A DNA stretch of 64,000 nucleotides from NORP294 sp047627915 (GTDB lineage Bacteria > Bacteroidota > Bacteroidia > Flavobacteriales_E > Vicingaceae): contig JBLHTZ010000002.1 of NCBI GenBank assembly GCA_047627915.1, forward strand, positions 1 to 64,000. The letters run 5' to 3'. The stretch's first letter is position 1; every line of letters starts with the position of its first letter. Made by a program: the position numbers and the translations under genes. Shown one piece after another: positions 27,355 through 35,608 of this stretch. Under the pieces are notes generated by a model, which did not search any database, was not told where the DNA came from, and saw nothing but the letters and a program-made list of their open reading frames with translations.

Positions 27355-28149
27355 TTACATCTCAAAGTTAAAACCCTTCTTGAGTAGACTTTCGTATTTG
27401 TTTTTGTCGAATGAAAATAATTTTGCAGGACGATGAGATACTTCAGTTTGAAGTTCTTTCGTGTCTTTTAGCAAATTCATGCCCAATATTTTTTTTCTAA
27501 AATTGGCTTTGTCGAATGTGGTGTTCAAGATTGCCTCATAAAGTTCTTGCAGTTGCCCAAGAGTAAATTTTTTTGGAATAAGCTCAAAACCAATAGGTTG
27601 CAATCGAACTCTTTCTCTTAGGGTAGAAAGAACTTGGTCAACGATCTCATTATGATCAAAGGCAAGTTGAGGTAGCTCATTCACATCAACCCACACAACA
27701 TTAGAAGCCCATGAGCTAGCTAGTGGCTGATACCTATCTACACTTATTAACGAGTAATATCCAACTGTAACAACTCTTCCTATCGGGTGTCGGTCAACTT
27801 GACCATATGATTTAGATTGAGTCATGTATACATTCTCTAGACCAGTTAAATCTTTTAGAACTCTATTAGCAGCTAACTCCATATCTTCTGTTGGGTAAAC
27901 TAAATCACCCGGCAATGCTTTTTTACCCTTATGGGGCTCTGTGCCTCTTTCGATCATTAGAAGTTTCAACCCATTCTCGTGGTACCCCAGTATTACACAA
28001 TCAACGGAAAGTGCAAATTGAAAGAATTTTTCGATTGGAATTTTATAGAAGGCTCCAAACTGGTGACCTAAAATATCTTCTGTCGAAGAAGACCTTTGTT
28101 TATTCATAGATTTTGTTTCTCGCATGATTTGGGGTGGCAAAGATAACAT
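27355..28149 (-). CDS. Nudix-like transcriptional regulator (NrtR/AraR-type), catalytically degenerate
   Basis: This is a two-part protein of 264 residues. A Nudix-fold domain lies at about residues 40-185 and a winged-helix-like region at about 190-250 (PKKFTLGQLQELYEAIL, then NFRKKILGMNLLK). In the Nudix box the REUxEE segment reads RVLKDL: the metal-binding glutamates are replaced at V97, D100 and L101, so catalysis is unlikely and ligand sensing more likely. In Bacteroidota this family includes sugar-responsive repressors such as AraR. It sits between the zwf operon (same strand) and divergent susC, an ideal place to control both. Alternative starts are the ATGs at 28125 and 28107. Confidence 0.85.
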   Translation of the reverse strand: MLSLPPQIMRETKSMNKQRSSSTEDILGHQFGAFYKIPIEKFFQFALSVDCVILGYHENGLKLLMIERGTEPHKGKKALPGDLVYPTEDMELAANRVLKDLTGLENVYMTQSKSYGQVDRHPIGRVVTVGYYSLISVDRYQPLASSWASNVVWVDVNELPQLAFDHNEIVDQVLSTLRERVRLQPIGFELIPKKFTLGQLQELYEAILNTTFDKANFRKKILGMNLLKDTKELQTEVSHRPAKLFSFDKNKYESLLKKGFNFEM

Positions 28150-28403
28150 TCTTAGATAAGTCTAAAATAGTATGAGTCTCATGTTTCATTTTTATTTTAG
28201 ATAATTTATTATATTGTAGAGGTTTAATTTTTGCGTTGATAGTCAAAATGTTAAATTTAAATTGCTGAGTGTATTCTCAACGCCTTACAGCTTATTTTTT
28301 TAATAAATGTTAAGGAATATTAAAATAAAGTTGTTACTATTGTTATGGTAAAAATAACTAAAAGATTCCTGTAGTGGGTTTACCTTCTTAAAATCAAATT
28401 ATT
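28150..28403. promoter_or_regulatory. Divergent control region between the regulator gene and susC, with inverted repeats
   Basis: This 254-base A/T-rich gap has no gene. A perfect 9-bp inverted repeat is formed by TCTAAAATA (28161-28169) and TATTTTAGA (28193-28201). Inside it lies ATGAGTCTCAT (28172-28182), a palindrome around one central base. These are candidate operator sites for the adjacent Nudix-like regulator. Near susC, TACTATTG (28335-28342) resembles the Bacteroidota -7 element TAnnTTTG with one mismatch, but I find no matching -33 TTG at the right distance. Function is inferred. Confidence 0.45.
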
Positions 28404-31400
28404 ATGATTAAATTCTTATTTTTTATTACTTCGTTTATATTAATTGTAAGTAATACCTTTGGTCAAGAAGGCACAATTACGGGGCAAATAAAAGGTGGAG
28501 ATGGCCTTACAATTCCTGGAGCTAGTGTTGTCGAAAAAGGAACTACAAACGGAGTGGCCACAGATATTGATGGTAATTACCTTATTAAGGTTGCAAATTT
28601 GAAAACTGCAATTTTACAATTCTCATATTTGGGTTATGAAACACAGGATATTGTAGTTGCAGGTCGAAAAAAGATTGATTTAGTTTTAAAAGAAGCTACT
28701 ACAGAAATTGACGAGGTAGTAGTTGTTGGGTACGGTACTTCTACCAAGAAAACCTTAACCGGAGCAACAAGTCAAGTTGGTGGGGAGGCTGTTGAGAAAT
28801 TAAATGTAGCAAGAGTTGATCAAGCATTACAAGGTCAAGTTGCAGGTGTGGCAATTAATACCAACTCAGGTTCGCCAGGTGGAGCTTCGAGCATTCGAAT
28901 TAGAGGCCTCTCTACTTTTGGAGACAATGATCCTTTGATTTTAGTTGACGGAGTTGTGTACGATTCAGAAGGATTAAATGCGTTGAACCCCAACGATATT
29001 GCATCTATTAACGTGTTAAAGGATGCGACTGCCGGCATCTATGGCGTAAGAGCTGCCAATGGTGTAATCATAATAGAAACTAAAAAAGGAGCGCTTAACT
29101 CTGCACCAAGAGTTGAGTTTAGTTCATACTACGGAGTTCAAAATACTGCTCGAAGGTTGGATTTGCTAAATGCTACAGAATATGCCGTTCTTAAAAACGA
29201 AATGTTCGGCTCCGCAGGTGAAGCGCTTCCCTTCAATAATACTGCACTAGGAGAGGGAACCGATTGGCAGGATGAAGTATTTCAATCGGCAATGATTCAG
29301 AATTACAACTTTTCAGTTTTAGGGGGTAACAAAAACTCAACTTACTCGGCAGGTGCTTCCTATTTCACGCAAGATGGTATTGTAGGAGGAGATAAATCTA
29401 ATTTTGAAAGAATCAATGCACGCTTAAACTTAGGAAATCAACTAAATGATAAGTTTACATTGAACTCGGTTATTTTGTACACAAACGAAACGAGACGTGC
29501 GCTTCCTGAAAATGGAATTGGGTCTGTTTTGTATAATACAATCAATGCATTTCCTAACGAACCTGTAAGAACGGTAGATGGGAACTACTCTTATTTGGAG
29601 GAGGTGAGTGATATTATAAATCCATTAGCTCAAATAGAGAATAGCGAAAACCAAGCAATCGTAAATAAAATTGTTGGTAAAGAGGAATTGGTATATAAGA
29701 TTAACGACAACTTTACGTTTACTAATCGTTTGAATTATAATTATGCTGCGGTAGACTTTAAGTCCTTTTCCCCCTTAGTATGGTACGGTCCAGGCAAAGC
29801 TCAGAATAATGCTTTGAATGCAAATCTAGATCCTACAAGAGTTGAAATAGCGGATAGTGTTTTCATAGAACGAGGGGCAAGTGTATTTGAATCAAGATCC
29901 ACTTATGTAGATTTAAATGGTGAAAGTTTCTTGAATTACAACAGAATCTTTAATGAAGATCATTCAGTAAAAGGAACGTTCGGGGTTTCTGTATTTCAAA
30001 GAAGAGGAGAACAATTAAATGGTTCTGCCTTTAATATACCGGGCAACTCAGTGAAGTACGCAGATATTTCGGCAAACCTTGCGCCAGGGGGCTTCTTAAA
30101 TAATACAGGGTCTTTTGAATTTGAAGAAAGGTTATTGTCAACGTTCTTTAGAGGAGAATATGGATATAAAGGAAAATATTTGGCGTCGTTAATTATTAGA
30201 AGAGATGGGTCTTCAAAATTTGGACCGAATAATAGGTTTGGAACTTTCCCAACTGTATCCGCCGCATGGTTACTTTCAGAGGAAGAGTTCTTCAAGATTG
30301 AAAAAATAACTTTTGCAAAGTTAAGAGCGAGTTATGGAATTTCAGGGAACGATCAGATTCAAAATTTTGCCTACAGAGCGCAATTAAATGGAGAAGGTGT
30401 TTATGTTTACGATGATATCATTATTCAGGGAGTAGCAATTGGAAGAGCTTCTAACCCGGACTTGAAGTGGGAAAGTACTCGTCAATTTAATGTAGGGGTA
30501 GACCTTGTCGTAGGCGAACGCTTTAACATTACCACAAACTACTTTATTAAAAACACGAAAGATTTACTCTTTCAGCCGGAGGTTTCTGCGGTGTTAGGAA
30601 CAACAGGTCCCGGAGGGCAGTCTCCAATTGTAAATGCCGGAGATGTATCTAATAAAGGGATAGAGTTAGAAATAGGGTATTACTCTGATCGTAAAAAGGA
30701 ATTAAAATACTCTGTTAACTTTAACACCACGTACCTTAGAAATGAAGTACTAAAGACACCTGAAGGGGTTGAATTTATTCCCGGTGCTGCTTTTGGAGTA
30801 GGTGGAGGAGTTGCTACCAGATTTGAAGAGGGTTTTGCAATCGGTTATTTTCATGGATTCGAAACAGATGGGATTTTCCAATCTCAAGCAGAAATCGATA
30901 ATGCCACTGTTGTGCAGGAAGGAGCAAAACCAGGAGACATCAGGTATGTGGATCAAAACGGGGATGGTATTATTAACTTTAGCGATGACTCTGACAGGAA
31001 AGAGATTGGATCGGCTATTCCTGATTTTACTTTTGGTCTGAACTTGAGTGCTGAGTACAAAAACTTTGATTTTTCAATGAATGTTTTTTCAGCAGTAGGA
31101 CAACAGATTATCCGAAATTATGAACGTCAGCAGCCTTATGCAAATCAGTTAGATTACGTAATTGATCGATGGGTAGGAACGGGAACTTCTGATGAGAACC
31201 CAAGGTTAACAACAGAAGCAAACAGAAATGGCGAATTTTCAGATTTTTTTGTCGAAAATGGAGCTTTTATGAGAATAAAAAACATGCAAGTCGGATATAC
31301 TCTACCTGAAAACATAACGAAAAAGTTAAAATCAAACTCAATACGTTTTTACATTGCGGTAAATAATCTTTTGACAGTAACAAAATACAGAGGTTTCGAC

Positions 31401-31502
31401 CCTGAAATAGGGTCTGTCGGAGGTGCGTTAGCAGCAGGTGTTGACTATGGCTTTTATCCTCAAGCAAGAACTGTAATGGGTGGATTTAATTTTAAATTTT
31501 AA
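28404..31502 (+). CDS. SusC/RagA-family TonB-dependent outer-membrane transporter
   Basis: This is an outer-membrane glycan importer of 1032 residues. A signal peptide (ending SNTFGQ, about residue 21) is followed by a carboxypeptidase-regulatory-like domain (about 25-105) with GASVVEKGTTNGVATDIDGNY. Next come a TonB-box-like segment EIDEVVVVGYGT and the plug with RIRGLSTFGDNDPLILVDG and IASINVLKDATAGIYG, then the 22-strand barrel, which ends in an aromatic residue (FNFKF). It is followed 5 bases later by susD, the hallmark pairing. Together with the flanking glucanases it probably imports beta-1,3-glucan oligosaccharides; the substrate is inferred from context. Confidence 0.95.
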   Translation: MIKFLFFITSFILIVSNTFGQEGTITGQIKGGDGLTIPGASVVEKGTTNGVATDIDGNYLIKVANLKTAILQFSYLGYETQDIVVAGRKKIDLVLKEATTEIDEVVVVGYGTSTKKTLTGATSQVGGEAVEKLNVARVDQALQGQVAGVAINTNSGSPGGASSIRIRGLSTFGDNDPLILVDGVVYDSEGLNALNPNDIASINVLKDATAGIYGVRAANGVIIIETKKGALNSAPRVEFSSYYGVQNTARRLDLLNATEYAVLKNEMFGSAGEALPFNNTALGEGTDWQDEVFQSAMIQNYNFSVLGGNKNSTYSAGASYFTQDGIVGGDKSNFERINARLNLGNQLNDKFTLNSVILYTNETRRALPENGIGSVLYNTINAFPNEPVRTVDGNYSYLEEVSDIINPLAQIENSENQAIVNKIVGKEELVYKINDNFTFTNRLNYNYAAVDFKSFSPLVWYGPGKAQNNALNANLDPTRVEIADSVFIERGASVFESRSTYVDLNGESFLNYNRIFNEDHSVKGTFGVSVFQRRGEQLNGSAFNIPGNSVKYADISANLAPGGFLNNTGSFEFEERLLSTFFRGEYGYKGKYLASLIIRRDGSSKFGPNNRFGTFPTVSAAWLLSEEEFFKIEKITFAKLRASYGISGNDQIQNFAYRAQLNGEGVYVYDDIIIQGVAIGRASNPDLKWESTRQFNVGVDLVVGERFNITTNYFIKNTKDLLFQPEVSAVLGTTGPGGQSPIVNAGDVSNKGIELEIGYYSDRKKELKYSVNFNTTYLRNEVLKTPEGVEFIPGAAFGVGGGVATRFEEGFAIGYFHGFETDGIFQSQAEIDNATVVQEGAKPGDIRYVDQNGDGIINFSDDSDRKEIGSAIPDFTFGLNLSAEYKNFDFSMNVFSAVGQQIIRNYERQQPYANQLDYVIDRWVGTGTSDENPRLTTEANRNGEFSDFFVENGAFMRIKNMQVGYTLPENITKKLKSNSIRFYIAVNNLLTVTKYRGFDPEIGSVGGALAAGVDYGFYPQARTVMGGFNFKF

Positions 31503-31507
31503 AAAAG

Positions 31508-32989
31508 ATGAAGAACTTCAATTATAAGACCATCGGAATAGTCTTAGTAACAACCTTATTTTCTTTAACGGCTTGCGAAAAGTTTTTAGATTTAGAGCCT
31601 CCATTCAGTCAGGATGCAGATAATTATTTTACAGAACCTTCGCATTATGAGCTTGCGTTAATAGGGGCTTATGATTTACTGCAGGGCTCATTTATTAATC
31701 TGTGGATAGGAGAAATTGCTTCAGATAATTCGATTGCAGGTGGAGAAAGCGTAACGGATTCACAAGGTTTACATGAAATTGAGGCCATGACGCATGGCGC
31801 TGTTAATAGGGAATTGCGAAATGTATTTCAATGGAACTATGCCGGTATCACAAGAGCTAATTTTATCTTAGAGAATAAAAACAATATTGATTTTGATGGG
31901 AAAGGACAAATTATAGCAGAAGCGACTTTTTTAAGAGGCTACTATTATTTTCAATTGGTGAAATATTTTGGAGCCGTTCCTTTGGTGATAGACGAAAGGT
32001 TAGGAGCTGATGATGTAACAGAAATTAAGAGAAGCAGCAGAGCTGATGTGTATGCTCAAATAGAGGCTGATTTAAACTTTGCAGCGTCCAATTTAAATCC
32101 TGTACATCCCGTAAAAGGAAGAGTTAATAAATGGGCAGCATTAGCCGTACTTGGCAAAGTTCAACTGTATCAAAATAAGTTCGCTGAAAGCGCAGTAACT
32201 TTAGATCAAGTCATCAACTCTAATCAGTATCAGTTAATTTCTGATTACCGTAATTTGTTTACAGTTGGTAATGAAGGTCACTCAGAGTCCGTTTTTGATG
32301 TTCAGTACAGTGGATTAGAAGGAGGGAGTTACGATTGTTTAATTTGTCTAGAGGGAAATGCTGCTGTTGGATTTCAAGGGATTCGTCAATACAATGGTCC
32401 AATCTATAGTGATGGGAACAGCTACAATTTGCCTACTCAAGACTTGTACGCGTCTTTTGAAGCTGCAGATACTATTAGACGAAATGCAACAATTTTAGAC
32501 CTTGATTCGTTTATAGGACAACAAGCCAACCCAGCAGCAATAACTTATGCCATAGGGGGAGGTGGTCATACTGGGTTGTACAATAACAAATACATTAAAA
32601 AACAAGGAGAGTTAGGTTTGCCTGATAACGATTTGACCAGTCCGGTGAATTATGTAGTGATTAGGTATGCAGATGTTTTGTTAATGGCAGCAGAGGCGCA
32701 TAGCGAATCTAACAATCCCGGCCAAGCGTTGTCATATCTGAATCAGGTAAGGTCTAGAGTAAATTTGCCATCAGTAGGTGGATCTGGGCTAGCCCTTACA
32801 GAAGCTATATGGGCAGAAAGAAGAGCTGAATTATCTGGTGAAGGGCACCGTTTTTTTGACTTGGTACGAACAGGTCAAGCAGCTTCAAAAATTAACGGTT
32901 TTCAAACAGGTAAGCATGAATTATTTGCAATACCACAAATTGAAATCTCGTTAGCTGGAGGAAATTGGAGTCAAAATCAAGGATATTAA
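31508..32989 (+). CDS. SusD/RagB-family glycan-binding lipoprotein
   Basis: This lipoprotein forms the lid of the SusC channel. The 493-residue protein has a signal peptide with SLTAC (C23), followed by the typical EKFLDLEPP. The TPR-like core contains RGYYYFQLVKYFGAVPLV, and the C-terminal family motifs are YADVLLMAAEA, LSYLNQVRSRVNLP and WAERRAELSGEGHRFFDLVR. It starts 5 bases after susC, and the next gene starts 11 bases after its stop. The specificity for laminarin is suggested only by the neighbouring genes. Confidence 0.95.
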   Translation: MKNFNYKTIGIVLVTTLFSLTACEKFLDLEPPFSQDADNYFTEPSHYELALIGAYDLLQGSFINLWIGEIASDNSIAGGESVTDSQGLHEIEAMTHGAVNRELRNVFQWNYAGITRANFILENKNNIDFDGKGQIIAEATFLRGYYYFQLVKYFGAVPLVIDERLGADDVTEIKRSSRADVYAQIEADLNFAASNLNPVHPVKGRVNKWAALAVLGKVQLYQNKFAESAVTLDQVINSNQYQLISDYRNLFTVGNEGHSESVFDVQYSGLEGGSYDCLICLEGNAAVGFQGIRQYNGPIYSDGNSYNLPTQDLYASFEAADTIRRNATILDLDSFIGQQANPAAITYAIGGGGHTGLYNNKYIKKQGELGLPDNDLTSPVNYVVIRYADVLLMAAEAHSESNNPGQALSYLNQVRSRVNLPSVGGSGLALTEAIWAERRAELSGEGHRFFDLVRTGQAASKINGFQTGKHELFAIPQIEISLAGGNWSQNQGY

Positions 32990-33000
32990 AATTTAAGAAT

Positions 33001-34338
33001 ATGAAAAAGAATATTTTATTTCTCATTACAATTACGCTATTGGCGTTTTCATCCTGTAAAGAGGATGATCCGACTCTAGGGCCTGCTCCGACGGTAACTG
33101 ATGCTGCATTTACGTATACGGCTTCATCAACAAGTCCTAATATTCTTGAATTTAAGGCTGCAAGGACAGATGTCGTGGCCGTATGGGATTTTGGCAACGG
33201 GACTTCTGCAGAGGGACCTTCGGGTGTTGGAACTTATCCAAATAAAGGAACATATGCAGTGAAATTGACCATATTTACGAAGGGCGGTAGCGCAACTAGA
33301 ACAGATAGTGTTGTTATTGCTGCTGACGATCCTACCTTGTTAAACGACCCACTTTTTCGTCTGCTTACTGGAGGGACAAATAGTTCGAATGGTAAAACGT
33401 GGGTGATTGATTCAGCAAATGGAGGTCATTTTGGAGTAACTTACAATGAGCAAGGAGTGTTCGGTTATCTGCCAAATGATTACTCTGCAGCGCCGAATAA
33501 TCATGCAGGCATGGGAATGTACGATGATCGATATAATTTTAACATATTTGGTTTTGAATTCAACATGATTACTAATGGAGATGTGTTTATCGATAATTTG
33601 CAAGCAGGGAATTTTCCAGGCTCTACAAAGCTCGGTAATTCGGATGACTTCATTGCTCCTGTGCCGAATCAGTTAGGTAAAAACTGGACGATTACTAAGG
33701 CAGCAGACACCACTCTTACGGTGACTGGTAATACTTTTATGGGATTTTATACTGGAGTGAGAGAATATAAAATCCTTAATCTTACAGAAAATGAATTATA
33801 TCTAAGGTACAAGGATGCTAGTAACGCGAATTTACAATGGTATTTAAAATTAATTCCAGAAGGATTTGTTCCTGCCGGGCCAAAAGGGATTTTACCGATG
33901 GACTTTGAAAGCGTTGACCCCGGGTTTACTGCCTTTAATGGTAGTACCGTATCAATTGTTAGCAATCCAAACTCCTCCGGCATAAATACAAGCAGCATGG
34001 TATTGCAAACGGTTAAAGGAGCTAGCAACGAAGCAGGAATTGCCGTAGACTTAGATGCTAAGTTAGACCTTTCTACAACTGGCAAAATCGCATTTAAGCT
34101 CTTCAACTCTACCAATCCATTTTTAGGTGGAACATGCAGGGTGAAATTGGAAGACACGTCGGATCCACAAAATAGTGTTGAGGTGGACGTGAGTTTAGTC
34201 GCAACTCCTGCTTGGATTGAATATGAAGCAGACTTTACCGGGTCTCCATCTGGTGAATTTGACCGTATTGTTTTCTTTCCGGGGTGGGGAACTACTGGCA
34301 CAAATACATATAATATAGATGATATAATACAAAAATAA
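33001..34338 (+). CDS. PKD-domain surface glycan-binding lipoprotein (SusE/F position)
   Basis: I choose the ATG at 33001 (445 residues) because it gives a clean lipoprotein signal ending AFSSC (C19); the longer frame from 32965 would place a charged stretch before it. The cysteine is followed by KEDD, which matches the Lys-acidic type of surface lipoprotein export signal known in Bacteroidota. A PKD-like domain (about residues 30-108) contains VVAVWDFGNGTS. The C-terminal domain (about 305-445) includes PAWIEYEADFTG and FDRIVFFPGWG, which parallel the repeats of the T9SS protein at 35609. It probably binds beta-glucan at the cell surface. Confidence 0.85.
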   Translation: MKKNILFLITITLLAFSSCKEDDPTLGPAPTVTDAAFTYTASSTSPNILEFKAARTDVVAVWDFGNGTSAEGPSGVGTYPNKGTYAVKLTIFTKGGSATRTDSVVIAADDPTLLNDPLFRLLTGGTNSSNGKTWVIDSANGGHFGVTYNEQGVFGYLPNDYSAAPNNHAGMGMYDDRYNFNIFGFEFNMITNGDVFIDNLQAGNFPGSTKLGNSDDFIAPVPNQLGKNWTITKAADTTLTVTGNTFMGFYTGVREYKILNLTENELYLRYKDASNANLQWYLKLIPEGFVPAGPKGILPMDFESVDPGFTAFNGSTVSIVSNPNSSGINTSSMVLQTVKGASNEAGIAVDLDAKLDLSTTGKIAFKLFNSTNPFLGGTCRVKLEDTSDPQNSVEVDVSLVATPAWIEYEADFTGSPSGEFDRIVFFPGWGTTGTNTYNIDDIIQK

Positions 34339-34341
34339 GAT

Positions 34342-35463
34342 ATGAGAGGGTTTAAGACATTTTTGCTTTTTTCTCACTTAAGTATTTTTCTTGTATATAC
34401 AGGTTGCAAAGAAGAAGAATCTGCAGTCGAATTAGTGCTGCCTTCAAATTTACAAGTTGAAATAGTGTTGGATACCAATACTGAAGGCTTAGTAAATGTA
34501 AAGGCTAGTGCTGTTAATCAAAATTATTTTGTTATCACATTTGTAGAGGAAGGCAATAGTACTTCAAAAGAATCAAATGATGGAGTTGCTAGTTATGAAT
34601 ATAACGCTTCTGGTACTTATAACGTTAACGTACGAGCTCATTCGACCGCGGATAATTATACTGAGAAGAATGAATCTATTACTGTTTTTGTTGGAAAGCC
34701 TGTTAATGATGGGATTGCACCAACCTCCGGTTATTTAACACCAATGTCTTATCCGGGCTACAATTTAGTTTGGAACGATGAATTTGATGGAACATCTATT
34801 TCTACGTCAGATTGGAACTATGAAATCGGCACTGGCAATGGCGGATGGGGAAATAATGAATTACAATATTATCGTCAAGAGAATACCTCTGTTAGTAACG
34901 GTATACTAACTATACAGGCAAAAAAAGAATTTTTCAATGCCAGTGGTTATACTTCATCTCGAATTACTACTCAGAATAAAAAGAGTTTTAAATACGGTCG
35001 AATTGACATCAGAGCATCACTTCCTTTTGGCCAAGGCCTTTGGCCTGCATTGTGGATGTTGGGTGACAACATACCTTCCGTTGGTTGGCCGTCTTGCGGA
35101 GAGATAGATATTATGGAATTAGTAGGGGGAGACAATACCGATAATGAAGTCCATGGAACTGCACACTGGGAATTTAATGGATCACGAGCACAATCAGGGG
35201 GAAGTAATCGATTGCGAAATGGAACATTTGCTCATGAATTTCATGTCTTCTCAATTGTTTGGGATAGTCAAAAAATAGAATGGTATCGCGATGATATTAA
35301 GTACAAAACACTCGATATAACTCCAGCAGATTTAAGTGAATTTCAAAATCAATTCTTTTTGATATTTAACGTCGCTGTGGGTGGGACTTGGCCCGGTTCT
35401 CCAACCAGTTCTACTTTATTTCCGCAGTACATGTTTGTAGATTATGTAAGGGTTTTTCAGTAA
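34342..35463 (+). CDS. Surface GH16 laminarinase-type lipoprotein with PKD-like domain
   Basis: This is an endo-beta-1,3-glucanase-like protein of 373 residues. The signal peptide ends VYTGC (C22), followed by KEEES, an acidic lipoprotein export signal that predicts surface exposure. Residues about 35-120 form a PKD-like or immunoglobulin-like module. The GH16 domain (about 140-373) has GGWGNNELQYY and the catalytic GEIDIME: E254 nucleophile, D256, E259 acid/base. It starts 3 bases after the preceding stop and is the last gene of the susCD operon, ahead of a terminator. It probably makes the first cuts in laminarin outside the cell. Confidence 0.93.
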   Translation: MRGFKTFLLFSHLSIFLVYTGCKEEESAVELVLPSNLQVEIVLDTNTEGLVNVKASAVNQNYFVITFVEEGNSTSKESNDGVASYEYNASGTYNVNVRAHSTADNYTEKNESITVFVGKPVNDGIAPTSGYLTPMSYPGYNLVWNDEFDGTSISTSDWNYEIGTGNGGWGNNELQYYRQENTSVSNGILTIQAKKEFFNASGYTSSRITTQNKKSFKYGRIDIRASLPFGQGLWPALWMLGDNIPSVGWPSCGEIDIMELVGGDNTDNEVHGTAHWEFNGSRAQSGGSNRLRNGTFAHEFHVFSIVWDSQKIEWYRDDIKYKTLDITPADLSEFQNQFFLIFNVAVGGTWPGSPTSSTLFPQYMFVDYVRVFQ

Positions 35464-35488
35464 TTAAGGTTAGTTTTTAGTTAGAATA

Positions 35489-35521
35489 AGCACTTTTACG
35501 TAGTCGTAAAGTGCTTTTTTT
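35489..35521 (+). terminator. Terminator after the susCD-GH16 operon
   Basis: AGCACTTTTACG (35489-35500) pairs with CGTAAAGTGCT (35505-35515) with one bulged base and a TAGT loop, followed by seven Ts (35515-35521). It ends the plus-strand operon before the separately transcribed T9SS protein. Confidence 0.88.
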
Positions 35522-35608
35522 GTGCACTTTAAAATAAAAATTAGCTTGCTTATGGTTTATTTTACTATTTCTTCGTATTATTGTTTAAATTATTAAACAA
35601 TAAATATT

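Noticed and set aside
33747..34301. A 184-codon open frame antisense to the PKD/glycan-binding lipoprotein gene
   Set aside because: The sense frame has a lipobox, PKD motif and operon position. The antisense frame has none of these and no plausible leader.
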